64,000 nt of DNA from a virus. The stretch lies in IMG/VR virus record IMGVR_UViG_3300021142_000014, positions 1-64,000 of that record. One strand, written 5' to 3'. The notes under the pieces were generated by a model. It did no database searches. It was not told the origin of the DNA and was given only the letters and a program-made list of their open reading frames with translations. This document shows positions 21,398 through 30,693 of this stretch, one piece after another; position 1 is the first letter of the stretch, and each line of letters opens with the position of its first letter. Both the position numbers and the translations under genes were made by a program.

Positions 21398-22468
21398 TTA
21401 CCAATCAGAATTTACATTAGAGTGTTCGCCGCGGAAATCTTTTGCTGGTTTAAACTCTTTACAATTTGTGTTGAAATCACCCGTTTGGGTCCATGATCCA
21501 CATTCTCTGCAACCTAGATCTTCCATTTGTGACTCTGCTTCTGGGTTCATCTTAGTATCCCACATGTGTGCATTCTGATCGTGACCACACTTGCATTTAG
21601 TAGCAGTTTTTTCACTAGCGTAGCGTTCATCAAAATCTTCTGGTTCTTTTTGCTCTTCTGGTTCTTCTTGTTTACGTTTTTTATCATTACGTTTATTAAT
21701 TTTATCCATAATAAAGGGTTGAGCAACAATTGCAGCTGGTGTCAAAAGATTAAGAATTTCAGAAACAGATGCTTCTTTTTTCTTACCATCATGGCTTTTA
21801 GCGATACCAGCAGCCCATGGCTTATCGCTAGCAGTCTTAGAAGCAATTGTATCTTCTGGTTTCCAAACATGTTCTGGGTGATCTAGACTAGGACCAGGAC
21901 CGCCTTTGCGAGGACCAAATTCCGGCATGTGTTCTGCACAGGCATAATTGTGGCTCCAATTTTGGTGACCATGCTGATCCCACGTACCCTCGCCTCTCTT
22001 ACGAGACATGCAGTATCGTTCAGCACAGGTTACATCACCCTTTACTTCATGGTTGCCAATGTCGCATGTGTGTGTAGGAAGGACAATATCAACGTGACCA
22101 CCACGATCAGTGCCTTCACTGGCATCAAAACCACGAGTGGTAATATCATTTGGTGTTTTTACAGATGCTCTGCGGGAGTAGTTCCATTCTGCATTAGCAG
22201 TTGAAGCACCATCTTCAGCGTCTCGTTGAATTTCTGCTAATTTTTCTTGGCACTCAGTGCTACAAGATCTTCCAGCTTCTTCATTAGCTCCACCATTTCC
22301 CATAATGTCATCAAAGTCTGTACCTGGAGGGAACTTTTTACCACAAGCATCACAATTAAAACCATTTTTCATAACATCAGCATGATTTTTGTCTACCCAA
22401 TCACGATCAGATGCTGTACGAAAGTTTAATATAGTGTGTTGTTCTTGAGCTTTTGAGATTTTACGCAT
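21398..22468 (-). CDS. Multi-zinc-finger protein with internal RYA tag
   Basis: 356 aa. Cysteine clusters: CDACGKKF and CSTECQEKL near the N-terminus, CDIGNHEV..C near the middle, and CKCGHDQNAH plus CRECGSW at the C-terminus. The latter two form a double ribbon. The segment EDFDERYASEKTA (about residue 278) is a copy of the RYAxE tag. The middle is basic and charged (KINKRNDKKRKQEEPEE). Likely a DNA- or capsid-associated protein; function unknown. Confidence 0.7.
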   Translation of the reverse strand: MRKISKAQEQHTILNFRTASDRDWVDKNHADVMKNGFNCDACGKKFPPGTDFDDIMGNGGANEEAGRSCSTECQEKLAEIQRDAEDGASTANAEWNYSRRASVKTPNDITTRGFDASEGTDRGGHVDIVLPTHTCDIGNHEVKGDVTCAERYCMSRKRGEGTWDQHGHQNWSHNYACAEHMPEFGPRKGGPGPSLDHPEHVWKPEDTIASKTASDKPWAAGIAKSHDGKKKEASVSEILNLLTPAAIVAQPFIMDKINKRNDKKRKQEEPEEQKEPEDFDERYASEKTATKCKCGHDQNAHMWDTKMNPEAESQMEDLGCRECGSWTQTGDFNTNCKEFKPAKDFRGEHSNVNSDW

Positions 22469-22704
22469 TATTTTGTTCCTTTTCCTAAACTCTGGTGTAA
22501 TTCACGTACCTTTTTAATGATATCGACGTGCTTTTTGGACTGTGAGTCCATCTTTTTGCCATCACTAGTGGGTTTTTTAGCTTCCTGGACTTCGTCCAGA
22601 TGTTGACAGAATCCACAATCTGAACCAGTACAGTGACCGGCTCTTCCAAAATCAATACCACTCTCGGCCATAGTGCCGCTAGCATAGCGTAGGTTCCAAT
22701 CCAT
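22468..22704 (-). CDS. MDWN-tagged small zinc-binding protein
   Basis: 78 aa, starting MDWNLRYASG. C-x4-C-x2-C near residues 24-33 (HCTGSDCGFCQH) suggests a zinc site, similar to the CKNCGFC in the tagged protein at 727-963. A basic helix follows. It overlaps both neighbours by one base. It links this block to the tagged cluster at 0.7-2.3 kb. Confidence 0.75.
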   Translation of the reverse strand: MDWNLRYASGTMAESGIDFGRAGHCTGSDCGFCQHLDEVQEAKKPTSDGKKMDSQSKKHVDIIKKVRELHQSLGKGTK

Positions 22705-23426
22705 TAACGTTTCCTATCCATTCTGACTTGTTGTGCTTGGTTTCTTAATACTTCTACAGAGGCACGAGCATCATCCAAAGCTTTGTGTCCACCAGGATCT
22801 ACGCCATACTTATCGCATAATTTTTCTAGCTTAACAAAACCTTCTCTTCCTGTTACAGCCTGTTCATGACGAATAACATCAATCATCCTTGTGCTATCTG
22901 GATCAAACCCAGATGTTTTGAGTGGAGCACCATTGTTATACTTAGAGTAAGTATTCTTAAGCACGTTCATGTCATAGCCTCTGTGGTTGGCACCGACAAT
23001 GACTGCACCTTGCTTGGCATAGTGTGCTAGCACTTGCGCCATTCTATTGACACCAATCTTTGGGTGTAATGCTGGTGCCATTCCTTTAATGAATTCACCA
23101 CCGTAGCTTCTGTTTAATTCATCTTCAGACCATCCATGCACTGCTTCTGCCATGGGGTTGCTTGTTTTTGTTGGTCTAACAAGAAAATGGTGTTGTTCAT
23201 GTGGTTGAATGATACCATTGCGGTACACTACAAGACCATAAGACACTGGTTCATCAAGGTCTTGCCTTGTAATAATCCTATCAGTGCCTTTTTCTTTCTT
23301 ACCAACTTCTTTATTAAGACCAGTGGTTTCAGTATCGAACCCCACCACTAATGGTGGTAGGTTATCGTGCTTCTGAAGATCTTCGTTAAAGTTAAATGTA
23401 CTAGTATTAAAAGAAGGAGTAGTCAT
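22704..23426 (-). CDS. DEDD-type 3'-5' exonuclease (DnaQ-like)
   Basis: 240 aa. Exo I motif FDTETTG (about 30-36), a second acidic motif in NHRGYDMNVL, and Exo III HKALDDARAS with catalytic His and Asp. This is the RNase T/DnaQ fold. It would remove 3' nucleotides from DNA or RNA; in a phage it could proofread, recombine or degrade host nucleic acid. It sits in the packaging block, not beside the polymerase (37645-40932). Confidence 0.88.
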   Translation of the reverse strand: MTTPSFNTSTFNFNEDLQKHDNLPPLVVGFDTETTGLNKEVGKKEKGTDRIITRQDLDEPVSYGLVVYRNGIIQPHEQHHFLVRPTKTSNPMAEAVHGWSEDELNRSYGGEFIKGMAPALHPKIGVNRMAQVLAHYAKQGAVIVGANHRGYDMNVLKNTYSKYNNGAPLKTSGFDPDSTRMIDVIRHEQAVTGREGFVKLEKLCDKYGVDPGGHKALDDARASVEVLRNQAQQVRMDRKR

Positions 23427-24124
23427 TACGCTTCCTCATACTTGTCTTGTCTATAATCTACTGGCATGTAGTGGCCGCTGCCCAAATTTGTCAGAGCATT
23501 GATTATCCTATTATGAATAACATGATCTTTAACAGTGTTAGCAAACATTGAGCTGTAACGATGATGGCTTATCAAACGATTGATTCTTTCGTTATAATCA
23601 TCAACAGGCAATATGCCACGTTCATCGTAAGCACTACTACCTATATGCTTTGTTAAGCTAGGATCTATCTTTGAGCATTCACTCATCATCCATTCATTTG
23701 CTCTGCGGCGGAATGGAGCATCTGGATAAACACCATCATATTGTGGTCTATTTTTTAAAGCTAAGTGATGACCAAAGATGTCTTGGACTGCATTGGATAC
23801 ATGAGGTTTATTACCTTCAACAATGCCTCTAATTTCTTCAAATTGTGAAGGGTTAGCAATTACAGTCTTATCATTATCAAGCATTGTCTTCTTATAATGA
23901 TCTTGATAACCTAGTGCTTCATCGACAGATGCATGATGACTGCCAGGATTATTTATCCTAGCAGTTTCATAGTCTTCGATTGGAATACCTTGAGATGATG
24001 CATCTTTTACTTCATCGTGAGTTGCACCCATGGAACGCACACGCTTATACGTAGCTTTATCAAAGGTATCTGGATCTATGTCCAGTCCTTTGATCTCTGC
24101 GTATTCTTCAGCCGTGGGTTCCAT
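23426..24124 (-). CDS. Hypothetical protein, 232 aa
   Basis: Acidic/helical protein starting MEPTAEEYAEIKGLDIDP. There are several His-rich segments (GSHHASVDEALGYQDHY, HHLALKNRPQYDG) and no Cys cluster apart from one C near 147. It abuts the exonuclease gene with 1-base overlap. Virion-associated location; function unknown. Confidence 0.65.
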   Translation of the reverse strand: MEPTAEEYAEIKGLDIDPDTFDKATYKRVRSMGATHDEVKDASSQGIPIEDYETARINNPGSHHASVDEALGYQDHYKKTMLDNDKTVIANPSQFEEIRGIVEGNKPHVSNAVQDIFGHHLALKNRPQYDGVYPDAPFRRRANEWMMSECSKIDPSLTKHIGSSAYDERGILPVDDYNERINRLISHHRYSSMFANTVKDHVIHNRIINALTNLGSGHYMPVDYRQDKYEEA

Positions 24125-24130
24125 GATAGT

Positions 24131-24613
24131 TTACATACCAGGAAGGATTAGCTTGTTGCTCATACCTAATGACTTACGCTTCTGTTCGTAGTAAAGGTCA
24201 GCAACACCAGCACCAGTTTCGTAACGGTTCTGTTCTGGGTTGAACTCTGAGCCATCAACACGACCTACAATAGTAATAGTAGGTGGAGTAGGCTCTTGCA
24301 TGATACCAGGCATAACCCAGTCAACGACTACCTGAAAGCCCAGAGCGTGGAACTTTTCATCTGCTTCGTTACGTAGTGAAGTTAGGTTAGCAAAGCTACC
24401 CTTACGATTACCATACTTGTATTGAAGCTCTTGAAGCAGTCTCCATACTCCCATAAGCTCAGATTCCATTAGCTCGATTGGTTCTTCCTTACCGAGTGCC
24501 TCTTCTTCAGCCTTCTGGCTAGCAAGATAGGCGTTGACCTGTGCAATTTGTTCTGGTGTCTGCTTAACATCTTCTGGACGAATTCCACCGATGTCGTTAA
24601 TATTAGTAGTCAT
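24131..24613 (-). CDS. Hypothetical protein, 160 aa
   Basis: Glu-rich N-terminal half with likely helices (PEQIAQVNAYLASQKAEEEAL), then a beta-rich part (FQVVVDWVMPG, TITIVGRVDGSEF) and a basic end. It is on the more GC-rich side of codon use for this block, like 4779-5510, which may indicate high expression, as for a structural protein. Function not recognised. Confidence 0.65.
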   Translation of the reverse strand: MTTNINDIGGIRPEDVKQTPEQIAQVNAYLASQKAEEEALGKEEPIELMESELMGVWRLLQELQYKYGNRKGSFANLTSLRNEADEKFHALGFQVVVDWVMPGIMQEPTPPTITIVGRVDGSEFNPEQNRYETGAGVADLYYEQKRKSLGMSNKLILPGM

Positions 24614-24633
24614 TATTTCCTTTTTGTAATAGA

Positions 24634-25566
24634 TTACTTATCTTCAAGGATACCAGAGTCTTGGATACTATTCCAGGATTTGTTGGTAGCCTTTTGATCT
24701 CTACGTTGTTCTAGCTTATTTTTGAGAGCATCAATAGCAGCAGGAGCCTTCTTTTTGATTGCCATCCCACCAGCTGCGTTAGCTGCAAGATCAAGCATAG
24801 ACTTAAGCTCTGTGCCAGCAGGTGCGTCTGTACCATGTGGTCCAGGGTGTCCTGCTACGTTAGCAATATCTTGTCCCAAGCCTTTTACATAATTAAAAGC
24901 AGTTTCGGCCACAGCCCTAGCGCCGTGACCCAAAGCATCAATCATCGGTAGATGCTCTACGATTCCTGCTTCTTTTTCAATAGCATAACGTTCATCAAAA
25001 GATCCTATGCGTTCTGGTAGGGGTGGTGTTCCATAGTTAATCTTAGAAGAATTAGCATTAACTGTAGCAGCGTTTGCAGAACTACTCTTAGAAACAGCAT
25101 CATTGTGATTACTAATAAGTTGCGTAGCAAATTCTGCACCTCTTGCAGAAGTGCTTGAACCAGTATCAGAAGGACCATGGCCGGGGGCATTGTTCTTAAT
25201 CATATTACTAGTGAGGGAGTGTGCATTAGCAGCATCAAGGTGAAGATTGGCAGCACTAGTATGAGCTGCAGATACTATTGGGTCAATATTTTTTAATGCA
25301 TTAGCAATATTATTGTGTTGTTGATAAGAACGTTGGTGAGCTTGACTTGCCATTAATGAAGCTGGTCCCATTTGACCTTGTCCAGCAACAGCATTTCTAA
25401 CATCAGAATGTCGAACTGCAGCATTATTAAGTCCCATCCCCAGAGTGTTTTGCTTAACTACATCATGATTAAGGGTTCCTAAGTAGTGCTCAGCAACAGG
25501 AGAGACTTGTTGACTTTGAGCACCTGCTTCTTTTTTAGAGGCATATTTTTCATTCCAATTTTTCAT
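24634..25566 (-). CDS. MKNWNEKYA-tagged Ala/Asn/His-rich protein with second RYA copy
   Basis: I start at the ATG giving MKNWNEKYASKKEAG, preceded by AAAGGATAATACA; the frame extends 9 codons further up but lacks such a site. The 310-aa product is rich in Ala, Asn, His and Ser. A second tag-like copy, SFDERYAIEKEAG, lies about two-thirds along. Two copies in one protein, separated by a low-complexity part, suggest two modules or a processing site. No enzymatic motif is visible. Confidence 0.7.
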   Translation of the reverse strand: MKNWNEKYASKKEAGAQSQQVSPVAEHYLGTLNHDVVKQNTLGMGLNNAAVRHSDVRNAVAGQGQMGPASLMASQAHQRSYQQHNNIANALKNIDPIVSAAHTSAANLHLDAANAHSLTSNMIKNNAPGHGPSDTGSSTSARGAEFATQLISNHNDAVSKSSSANAATVNANSSKINYGTPPLPERIGSFDERYAIEKEAGIVEHLPMIDALGHGARAVAETAFNYVKGLGQDIANVAGHPGPHGTDAPAGTELKSMLDLAANAAGGMAIKKKAPAAIDALKNKLEQRRDQKATNKSWNSIQDSGILEDK

Positions 25567-25580
25567 TGTATTATCCTTTA

Positions 25581-26933
25581 TTAATCGTTCCAATAAGCAC
25601 TATCTGCAGCATCATTACGTTTTTTATTATCACGGTTCTTCTTACATTCATCAGCATCTGCGCAATGTAAACCACATTTTTCACAGACCTTTTTGTTTTT
25701 ATTAGCTAAAGCTTCCATGCGTTCTTTAACATCTTGAATAGTAGTTAGCTTTTGGCTACCACCTGAATTAAATGTTGTCATAGTATTTTCTTTCTTTGCA
25801 TTAAAACGACGAGTCTTATTTCTTGTATCTTCTTCTGGGTTATATTCTTGTTGTCCTCTTTGTTCACGAGTGAAGTAGCCACCACGAGGAACTGCTTCAA
25901 ATTCACTAGAGAATTCATATGTTGTAGGAAAACCTTTGATTGTACTACCAGGTGTTTCGACAATCTTTTTCTTAGGTCCACCAGGCAGTGTGCTTGGTAG
26001 AGTTTCAGTTGGAGTCTCCTGCCTTTTTCGCATCTTCCATCCCGGTGCAAGGCGTTGAACCTTCTTTTTAAATAGAGTAGTTAAAAACTTTTTACTATCA
26101 TCGCCTGTTACAACTGGTGTATATGGATCATAGAAGCTAGTAAAGTCATACTTGTGAGCATTGCCTAGGTGCTTCTGCCAATTACCAAGGATGCCATGGG
26201 CAGCTGCGACTGCAGAGCTTTGACTAGATCTTGTCTTATTACCTGACATAAAATCATCATGAATATTTGCCAACAGCTCATCTTCAGATTTACCAGCATC
26301 TTCTGGTTTAGTAGACGTACTCATCATTGAAGCATTGTCGAGGTGTTCTTTATATTTTGCTACGTGAGATTTTATTGCAGAAAGGTATTGGTTGCATACA
26401 CCACAATTATTTACATTGTAATGTGGTTGGTTAGCAGCAGATGTTTGAGACTGTTGCATAAGACCTTGGCTCTCTTTGAATTGAGAACCTAATTCATTAT
26501 CGCTGATACCCAAATCCCTGTGACTCATACCTGCACCATAGAGGTGAGATAATAGATGGTTTTGGAACTCATGGTTGGAATCAGCAGTAGGAGTTGTTCT
26601 TTGCAGAGTAGCAAGAGTGTTTACATTTTCTGTTCGTTTAGAAGCATCTGGCTCATTCATAAGATCAAGCCATTTATTAACAACAGTCTTATGGAATTCT
26701 TTTTTTGCCTCAGTGCTAGATGGTGTAGATTGGATCTGCTCTCGTACTTCTTCAGGCTTTGCGTCCCTAGGTATTCTTATAGATGGTGTACTAGGTGCAA
26801 CGATACCTAACTTCTCTGCGCAATTGCATGAGCTAGGGTCTGCTATTTCAAAAGGCTTTGGGTTAGCAACTTCTGTAGAAAATCCAGCGGCTTCTTTAAT
26901 ATTCTTTCTTTTAAAAACATCAAATAATTTCAT
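25581..26933 (-). CDS. Hypothetical protein, 450 aa, with C-terminal Cys cluster
   Basis: Starts MKLFDVFKRKN, a start seen in many phage structural proteins. It contains CNCAEK near 37, CGVCNQY near 178 and a C-terminal KVCEKCGLHCADADEC cluster, suggesting zinc sites. The middle has Ser/Pro/His-rich stretches. It overlaps the upstream gene by one base and ends 15 nt before the tagged gene. Function unknown. Confidence 0.65.
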   Translation of the reverse strand: MKLFDVFKRKNIKEAAGFSTEVANPKPFEIADPSSCNCAEKLGIVAPSTPSIRIPRDAKPEEVREQIQSTPSSTEAKKEFHKTVVNKWLDLMNEPDASKRTENVNTLATLQRTTPTADSNHEFQNHLLSHLYGAGMSHRDLGISDNELGSQFKESQGLMQQSQTSAANQPHYNVNNCGVCNQYLSAIKSHVAKYKEHLDNASMMSTSTKPEDAGKSEDELLANIHDDFMSGNKTRSSQSSAVAAAHGILGNWQKHLGNAHKYDFTSFYDPYTPVVTGDDSKKFLTTLFKKKVQRLAPGWKMRKRQETPTETLPSTLPGGPKKKIVETPGSTIKGFPTTYEFSSEFEAVPRGGYFTREQRGQQEYNPEEDTRNKTRRFNAKKENTMTTFNSGGSQKLTTIQDVKERMEALANKNKKVCEKCGLHCADADECKKNRDNKKRNDAADSAYWND

Positions 26934-27757
26934 TAGTAAACGTCCGTCGTTCTTCCATGATCAACACCAAAATAATCTCGATGCACACCGCCACCTTTAC
27001 CATTTGTTTCAATGTAATCTTTTTCATAAGCATCATTTAGCTTATCTGCAACAGATCTCATAGCAGTAGCCATTTTTGCATGACCATAATTATCTCTATC
27101 ATAGTCTCTATTGTCATAAGTAGCTATGTCATTGCCTTGTGATTCCTGATGAGCAGCCCAACTATTTAGTGTAGTAATAAGGTTTTTAACATGCAGACTG
27201 CGCATGCCATCACCTGTATTTGGATCACGAGAAGTTATGCCTTTCAAAGCTTTGTTTAGCTCCTCTTGGTGATTAACACATTCTTGACAATGCCTACAGT
27301 GATCTTCTAAACAAGGTTCTAATGTTTCTCTAGAAAGTGTTGGCACTCTTAAATCTTCCATACCACTAGTGGGCGCTTTATCTCTTAGATAACCAGATGT
27401 AGATTCACCACCACTTTGGTTGTTTAACTTAAGACAAGGAATTGGTTGTCCTTGTTCATCACGTGTTCTAATACGAAATAGCGTACCTAGTGTTGGTGAT
27501 GATTGTGATGTTTGATTAAATGCTTCAGTAAATCTTGGAGAATTACCAAATGTGTGGTTAGTTCCATCAAAGCTGTGAGTTAAAACAGGAAAACCTCGCT
27601 CACCTAGCTTAGTTACGCTTTCAGCATTCTTTTGAAGATTTTTATAAAGAAATGATCCATTGTAAAAATCATTACTAGTTATTGAATCAGACAAATGTTT
27701 GGATGTTCTTTTGCCATAATCTTGGCCAAGCTTACTTATTTCAGGTTCGTTTAACAT
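26933..27757 (-). CDS. Hypothetical protein, 274 aa
   Basis: I start at the ATG giving MLNEPEISKLGQDYG, 7 nt after the stop of the upstream gene; the open frame extends upstream from a TTG but would overlap the previous gene. The product is hydrophilic with a CxxHCRHCQEC-like cluster near residue 160 (CLEDHCRHCQEC). Zinc binding is likely. Function unknown. Confidence 0.65.
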   Translation of the reverse strand: MLNEPEISKLGQDYGKRTSKHLSDSITSNDFYNGSFLYKNLQKNAESVTKLGERGFPVLTHSFDGTNHTFGNSPRFTEAFNQTSQSSPTLGTLFRIRTRDEQGQPIPCLKLNNQSGGESTSGYLRDKAPTSGMEDLRVPTLSRETLEPCLEDHCRHCQECVNHQEELNKALKGITSRDPNTGDGMRSLHVKNLITTLNSWAAHQESQGNDIATYDNRDYDRDNYGHAKMATAMRSVADKLNDAYEKDYIETNGKGGGVHRDYFGVDHGRTTDVY

Positions 27758-27764
27758 GGCAACT

Positions 27765-28229
27765 TTAGTTTCTTCTTCTTCTTGCACCCTCAGGGTTGCC
27801 TTCAGAGTTCCAGCCAGTACAGTTGTTCTTGCATACACGGCCAACAAATGGTGGTACGTTGATCTTTATTTGTTTAGTTTGGCTAGGCTTCTTAGGCTTA
27901 CCACAGTTACGGCATTCAACGTTCCTACTAGGGCCTGCTAGACCAAGTTTTGTTAGCACGATGTCTCTACGAGAAGCATAGACCGTGGGAGCACCATAGT
28001 TATTAAAATCGTCACTCTCAATTAAATCACGAGAATGTAGCTGACGTTGGATATCACTATCGTTATCGCTGATTTGGGTCAAAGACTCACGCATATCTGG
28101 ATTGGAAGAATTTGGGTCATACATACCAGTAACACGCTCTGGATACGGCAAGATATATGATGGAACATCCTGGGTGGAGACAGCTTTGATGCCTCTTTTG
28201 TATCTTTTTGGTGACCCGTTGTTTGCCAT
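27765..28229 (-). CDS. Small zinc-containing protein, 154 aa
   Basis: Hydrophilic protein with a basic start (SPKRYKRGIKA), a region rich in Asp/Asn/Ser, and a C-terminal CRNCGKPKK..CKNNC pattern suggesting a zinc ribbon, ending in a poly-Arg tail (ARRRRN). First gene downstream of a short spacer on this strand, so transcription may start there. Function unknown. Confidence 0.65.
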   Translation of the reverse strand: MANNGSPKRYKRGIKAVSTQDVPSYILPYPERVTGMYDPNSSNPDMRESLTQISDNDSDIQRQLHSRDLIESDDFNNYGAPTVYASRRDIVLTKLGLAGPSRNVECRNCGKPKKPSQTKQIKINVPPFVGRVCKNNCTGWNSEGNPEGARRRRN

Positions 28230-28308
28230 GAATATAACCTTGCTTAACCTACACCAACTTTGGCGATTTAACGCTTATTTTACATTAAAACATGGAAAAT
28301 TGAGTGTT

Positions 28309-29037
28309 TTACAGATCTTCTTCTAATAGATCTTCATCGACATAATCATCTATATCGATATCAGCTTCTTTCAGAGCCTGTGGATTCTTATGCTTCTTAT
28401 CAGCAGTTTGGAACTCTTCAATCTTACGGAAGAGTGCTTCCTTCATATCTGGAGGCAACACTTCACGAACAGCCATAAGGATAATATCCAATTGGTTAAT
28501 AAGCTCTTCTGGACGATAGTCTTCCTGTCCTTCTTTCTCAAGCTTTTGCAGTCTTTCCATGGCTTCCATGGTCTGGTTCAAGGTTGGTTGGGTGTGACCC
28601 TTAGCAATCTCTTCCCATCCCTTGGCTACAATAACTTCATAAAACGCTTCAGCAGTGAGTAATCTTTCACTGGTATCTAGGATGCTACGATTCTTTTCAC
28701 GAGCACGACGCTCAACAGTCTCTCTGACCATTGCTTTATCAAAAGGAAGATGCCGCTTTTGATGGTTGCGAATATTTTCATAATTTATACGGTCATCACC
28801 TTCGATGCCTAGCTTATCCTGTAGTGACTGGATAGACTGGAGGACCTCTTTGTATGTCTTTGGGAACAATAGAAGTGAATCAATAATGTTCCTGAGGTCT
28901 TCACTGGTATTACAAATCTTGCACTGTGATGAATATTTATACAGATATAGTTCACCGTCAATCTCTTCACTCAATAGCTCTTGAGTAGTAGGAGTCATGT
29001 GAACTAATTCTTTGTATTCTTTAGTTCTTCTGTCCAT
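28309..29037 (-). CDS. DNA-binding-type protein, possible small terminase subunit
   Basis: I use the ATG giving MDRRTKEYKELVH, behind AGAGGGTACCG. 242 aa. CKICN near residue 40, then an HTH-like part (EDLRNIIDSLLLFPKTYKEVLQSI) and IRNHQKRHLPF. This C-x2-C...H-x4-H layout occurs in actinophage proteins next to terminase genes. Helices and an acidic C-terminus (DEDLLEEDL) follow. A small-terminase role is an inference from layout and neighbourhood. Confidence 0.55.
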   Translation of the reverse strand: MDRRTKEYKELVHMTPTTQELLSEEIDGELYLYKYSSQCKICNTSEDLRNIIDSLLLFPKTYKEVLQSIQSLQDKLGIEGDDRINYENIRNHQKRHLPFDKAMVRETVERRAREKNRSILDTSERLLTAEAFYEVIVAKGWEEIAKGHTQPTLNQTMEAMERLQKLEKEGQEDYRPEELINQLDIILMAVREVLPPDMKEALFRKIEEFQTADKKHKNPQALKEADIDIDDYVDEDLLEEDL

Positions 29038-29416
29038 CGGTACCCTCTGGTTTCTTATCTTCTGGCTTAGTGTTATTATCACCCGTCAATAGATTATTCT
29101 TATCAACGTGAACACGGCGAAAAACACCTTGTCTTGGAGGTAGATCATCCCACCCACCAATAAGTTTGCTTTGTACTTCTCGTCTTCTGCGACGCTCTAA
29201 TTGGTAATCACTGAGGAATCCCCAGTCTCTAGTGGCATCACGACCAGCTTCTTCACGAAGATCTAGAAGTATGCGGTGACCAAACCAATCGAGTCTTGCA
29301 CTCATATTCATCTCATCCCAGTTTTGTGGGAGTCGTTCTCTATACTGTTCTTCTAGAATAGAGTATTGTTCGTAAGAAGACTTTAGTCTATCTCCGATTT
29401 CCACACTGTCTCGCAT
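29021..29416 (-). CDS. Hypothetical charged protein, about 131 aa
   Basis: The open frame reaches up to 29518, which would overlap the sigma-like gene by 136 nt. I prefer the internal ATG at 29416 (MRDSVEIGDRLKSSYEQ), which has GAGGAAAG about 15 nt upstream and a 34-nt overlap. The protein is helical and basic (LERRRRREVQ) with a charged C-terminus. Start uncertain. Function unknown. Confidence 0.5.
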   Translation of the reverse strand: MRDSVEIGDRLKSSYEQYSILEEQYRERLPQNWDEMNMSARLDWFGHRILLDLREEAGRDATRDWGFLSDYQLERRRRREVQSKLIGGWDDLPPRQGVFRRVHVDKNNLLTGDNNTKPEDKKPEGTDGQKN

Positions 29417-29751
29417 AATGTCTTCAGAGCTTTCCTCTTGTACATTCCCACTTGACTGCTCCACTTCGTGAAGCCCATTATCCTCGCTACTTCTACTTCT
29501 TTTCGATTTTCCAAACATGATAGTACGACTGCTTGCTTCTGGCGAGGAGGCAAGCGATCTATTCCTTTCAAAATGTCATAGATGTTGACGGTAATTCCAT
29601 TCAACAGTTGCAACTCAGGGTTTCCTGTTGTTTGATAGACTTCATACCATTCCCAATAATTATTTAAAAGTCGTTCAAGAATTTGCCATGTCATCTTTCC
29701 TCTGATGACTTCTTGTTTACGACTTTTTCTTTGAGGTGGTGTGTCGCTCAT
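29383..29751 (-). CDS. Sigma-70 region 4-like HTH protein
   Basis: 122 aa. The C-terminal half (IDRLPPRQKQAVVLSCLENRK..EVARIMGFTK..QVGMYKRKALKTL) follows the helix-turn-helix of sigma factor region 4, which contacts the -35 element. The N-terminal half is helical and may mimic region 2 poorly or not at all. A role in late transcription is possible. Overlaps the upstream gene by 4 nt (ATGA). Confidence 0.7.
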   Translation of the reverse strand: MSDTPPQRKSRKQEVIRGKMTWQILERLLNNYWEWYEVYQTTGNPELQLLNGITVNIYDILKGIDRLPPRQKQAVVLSCLENRKEVEVARIMGFTKWSSQVGMYKRKALKTLCETVWKSEID

Positions 29752-30308
29752 GTTCTATACCCAGAACGATAGATCTTGTTTTGTATGTGTCTTTGTGTAG
29801 CTTTTAGACTTTGTACTTTGTCATTGATAATACGCCATGCAGCATATTGAACAAAGTAGAAATAACGATCATCACGAGTTTCCATTCGTGCACGAGCAGT
29901 TAAATCATTAGTAGTTCCATTACCCTTACGGTAGTTCTCCCAATACTTATCGTCTAGCATATAATAACTAAACTGTGCTTTAAGATACCTACGAGTAACT
30001 TCTTCTTCAATTGATACTATTGTGCTTTGCAGGTTAAGAAACAAACGTTCAGCTTCTGCTTCACCCATGTTAGCATCAGTGTTAAACTTAGCTATGATAA
30101 CTTCAGCAGGATTAAGATAATCATATAAGAATTGCTCTACGATAACTTCTATGCTATCTAGCATTTCTTTTTCTTCTGGACGATCTTTCCAGTCAAACGC
30201 ACGGACTGCAAACGAATGAAGTTCATTGAACTTATCGTTATGCTCCATGCCGAGCTCTGGCTCTGTGAGCCCACTTAGTCCCTTGCGTAATGATCTGTTA
30301 TTATTCAT
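29748..30308 (-). CDS. Hypothetical helical protein, 186 aa
   Basis: MNNNRSLRKGLSGLTEPELGM, then helices rich in aromatic residues (FYFVQYAAWRIIND), basic at the end. No Cys. It overlaps the next gene by 4 nt and follows a 40-nt spacer. Function unknown; its position beside the sigma-like gene may point to gene regulation or packaging. Confidence 0.65.
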   Translation of the reverse strand: MNNNRSLRKGLSGLTEPELGMEHNDKFNELHSFAVRAFDWKDRPEEKEMLDSIEVIVEQFLYDYLNPAEVIIAKFNTDANMGEAEAERLFLNLQSTIVSIEEEVTRRYLKAQFSYYMLDDKYWENYRKGNGTTNDLTARARMETRDDRYFYFVQYAAWRIINDKVQSLKATQRHIQNKIYRSGYRT

Positions 30309-30348
30309 CTCTGCAATTTTAGATGAACTAAACTAATTTGTAAAGGGT

Positions 30349-30693
30349 TTAATGGTTATTTTGATAAAAAGAATATAGATCAATCCACTGCTCTAGAGTC
30401 ATGACAACATATGCTTCTTTGGCGCTCTTATTACGTCGTTTAATGATGCTAATACCAAATCGCTTCTTGGCATTCTTTTGCTCAACCAATGCTTCATCCA
30501 TAATTGAAGCTAGGGTAATCTTTGCTACATTTTTGCATTCAACGGCTGTATCTTTAACACCATTGATATCACCCTTATCAAGAGTGGCTCCAGCACCGTA
30601 ACGTCGTTCCACTTCTTGGTAGCCACGCTCATTAAAGTACTTAGCTACATCTCTTTCCCATTGAGAACCTTTAGCCTTCTGTGGCGAAGTCAT
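30349..30693 (-). CDS. Holliday-junction-resolvase-like PD-(D/E)XK nuclease
   Basis: 114 aa. N-terminal KGSQWERDVAKYFNERGY with the conserved Glu, then DKGDINGV..AVECKN, the PD-(D/E)XK active site with metal-binding Asp and ECK. This matches archaeal Hjc-type and related phage resolvases, which cut branched DNA before packaging. It shares one base with the following small gene. A second nuclease of the same kind lies at 33132-33545. Confidence 0.78.
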   Translation of the reverse strand: MTSPQKAKGSQWERDVAKYFNERGYQEVERRYGAGATLDKGDINGVKDTAVECKNVAKITLASIMDEALVEQKNAKKRFGISIIKRRNKSAKEAYVVMTLEQWIDLYSFYQNNH

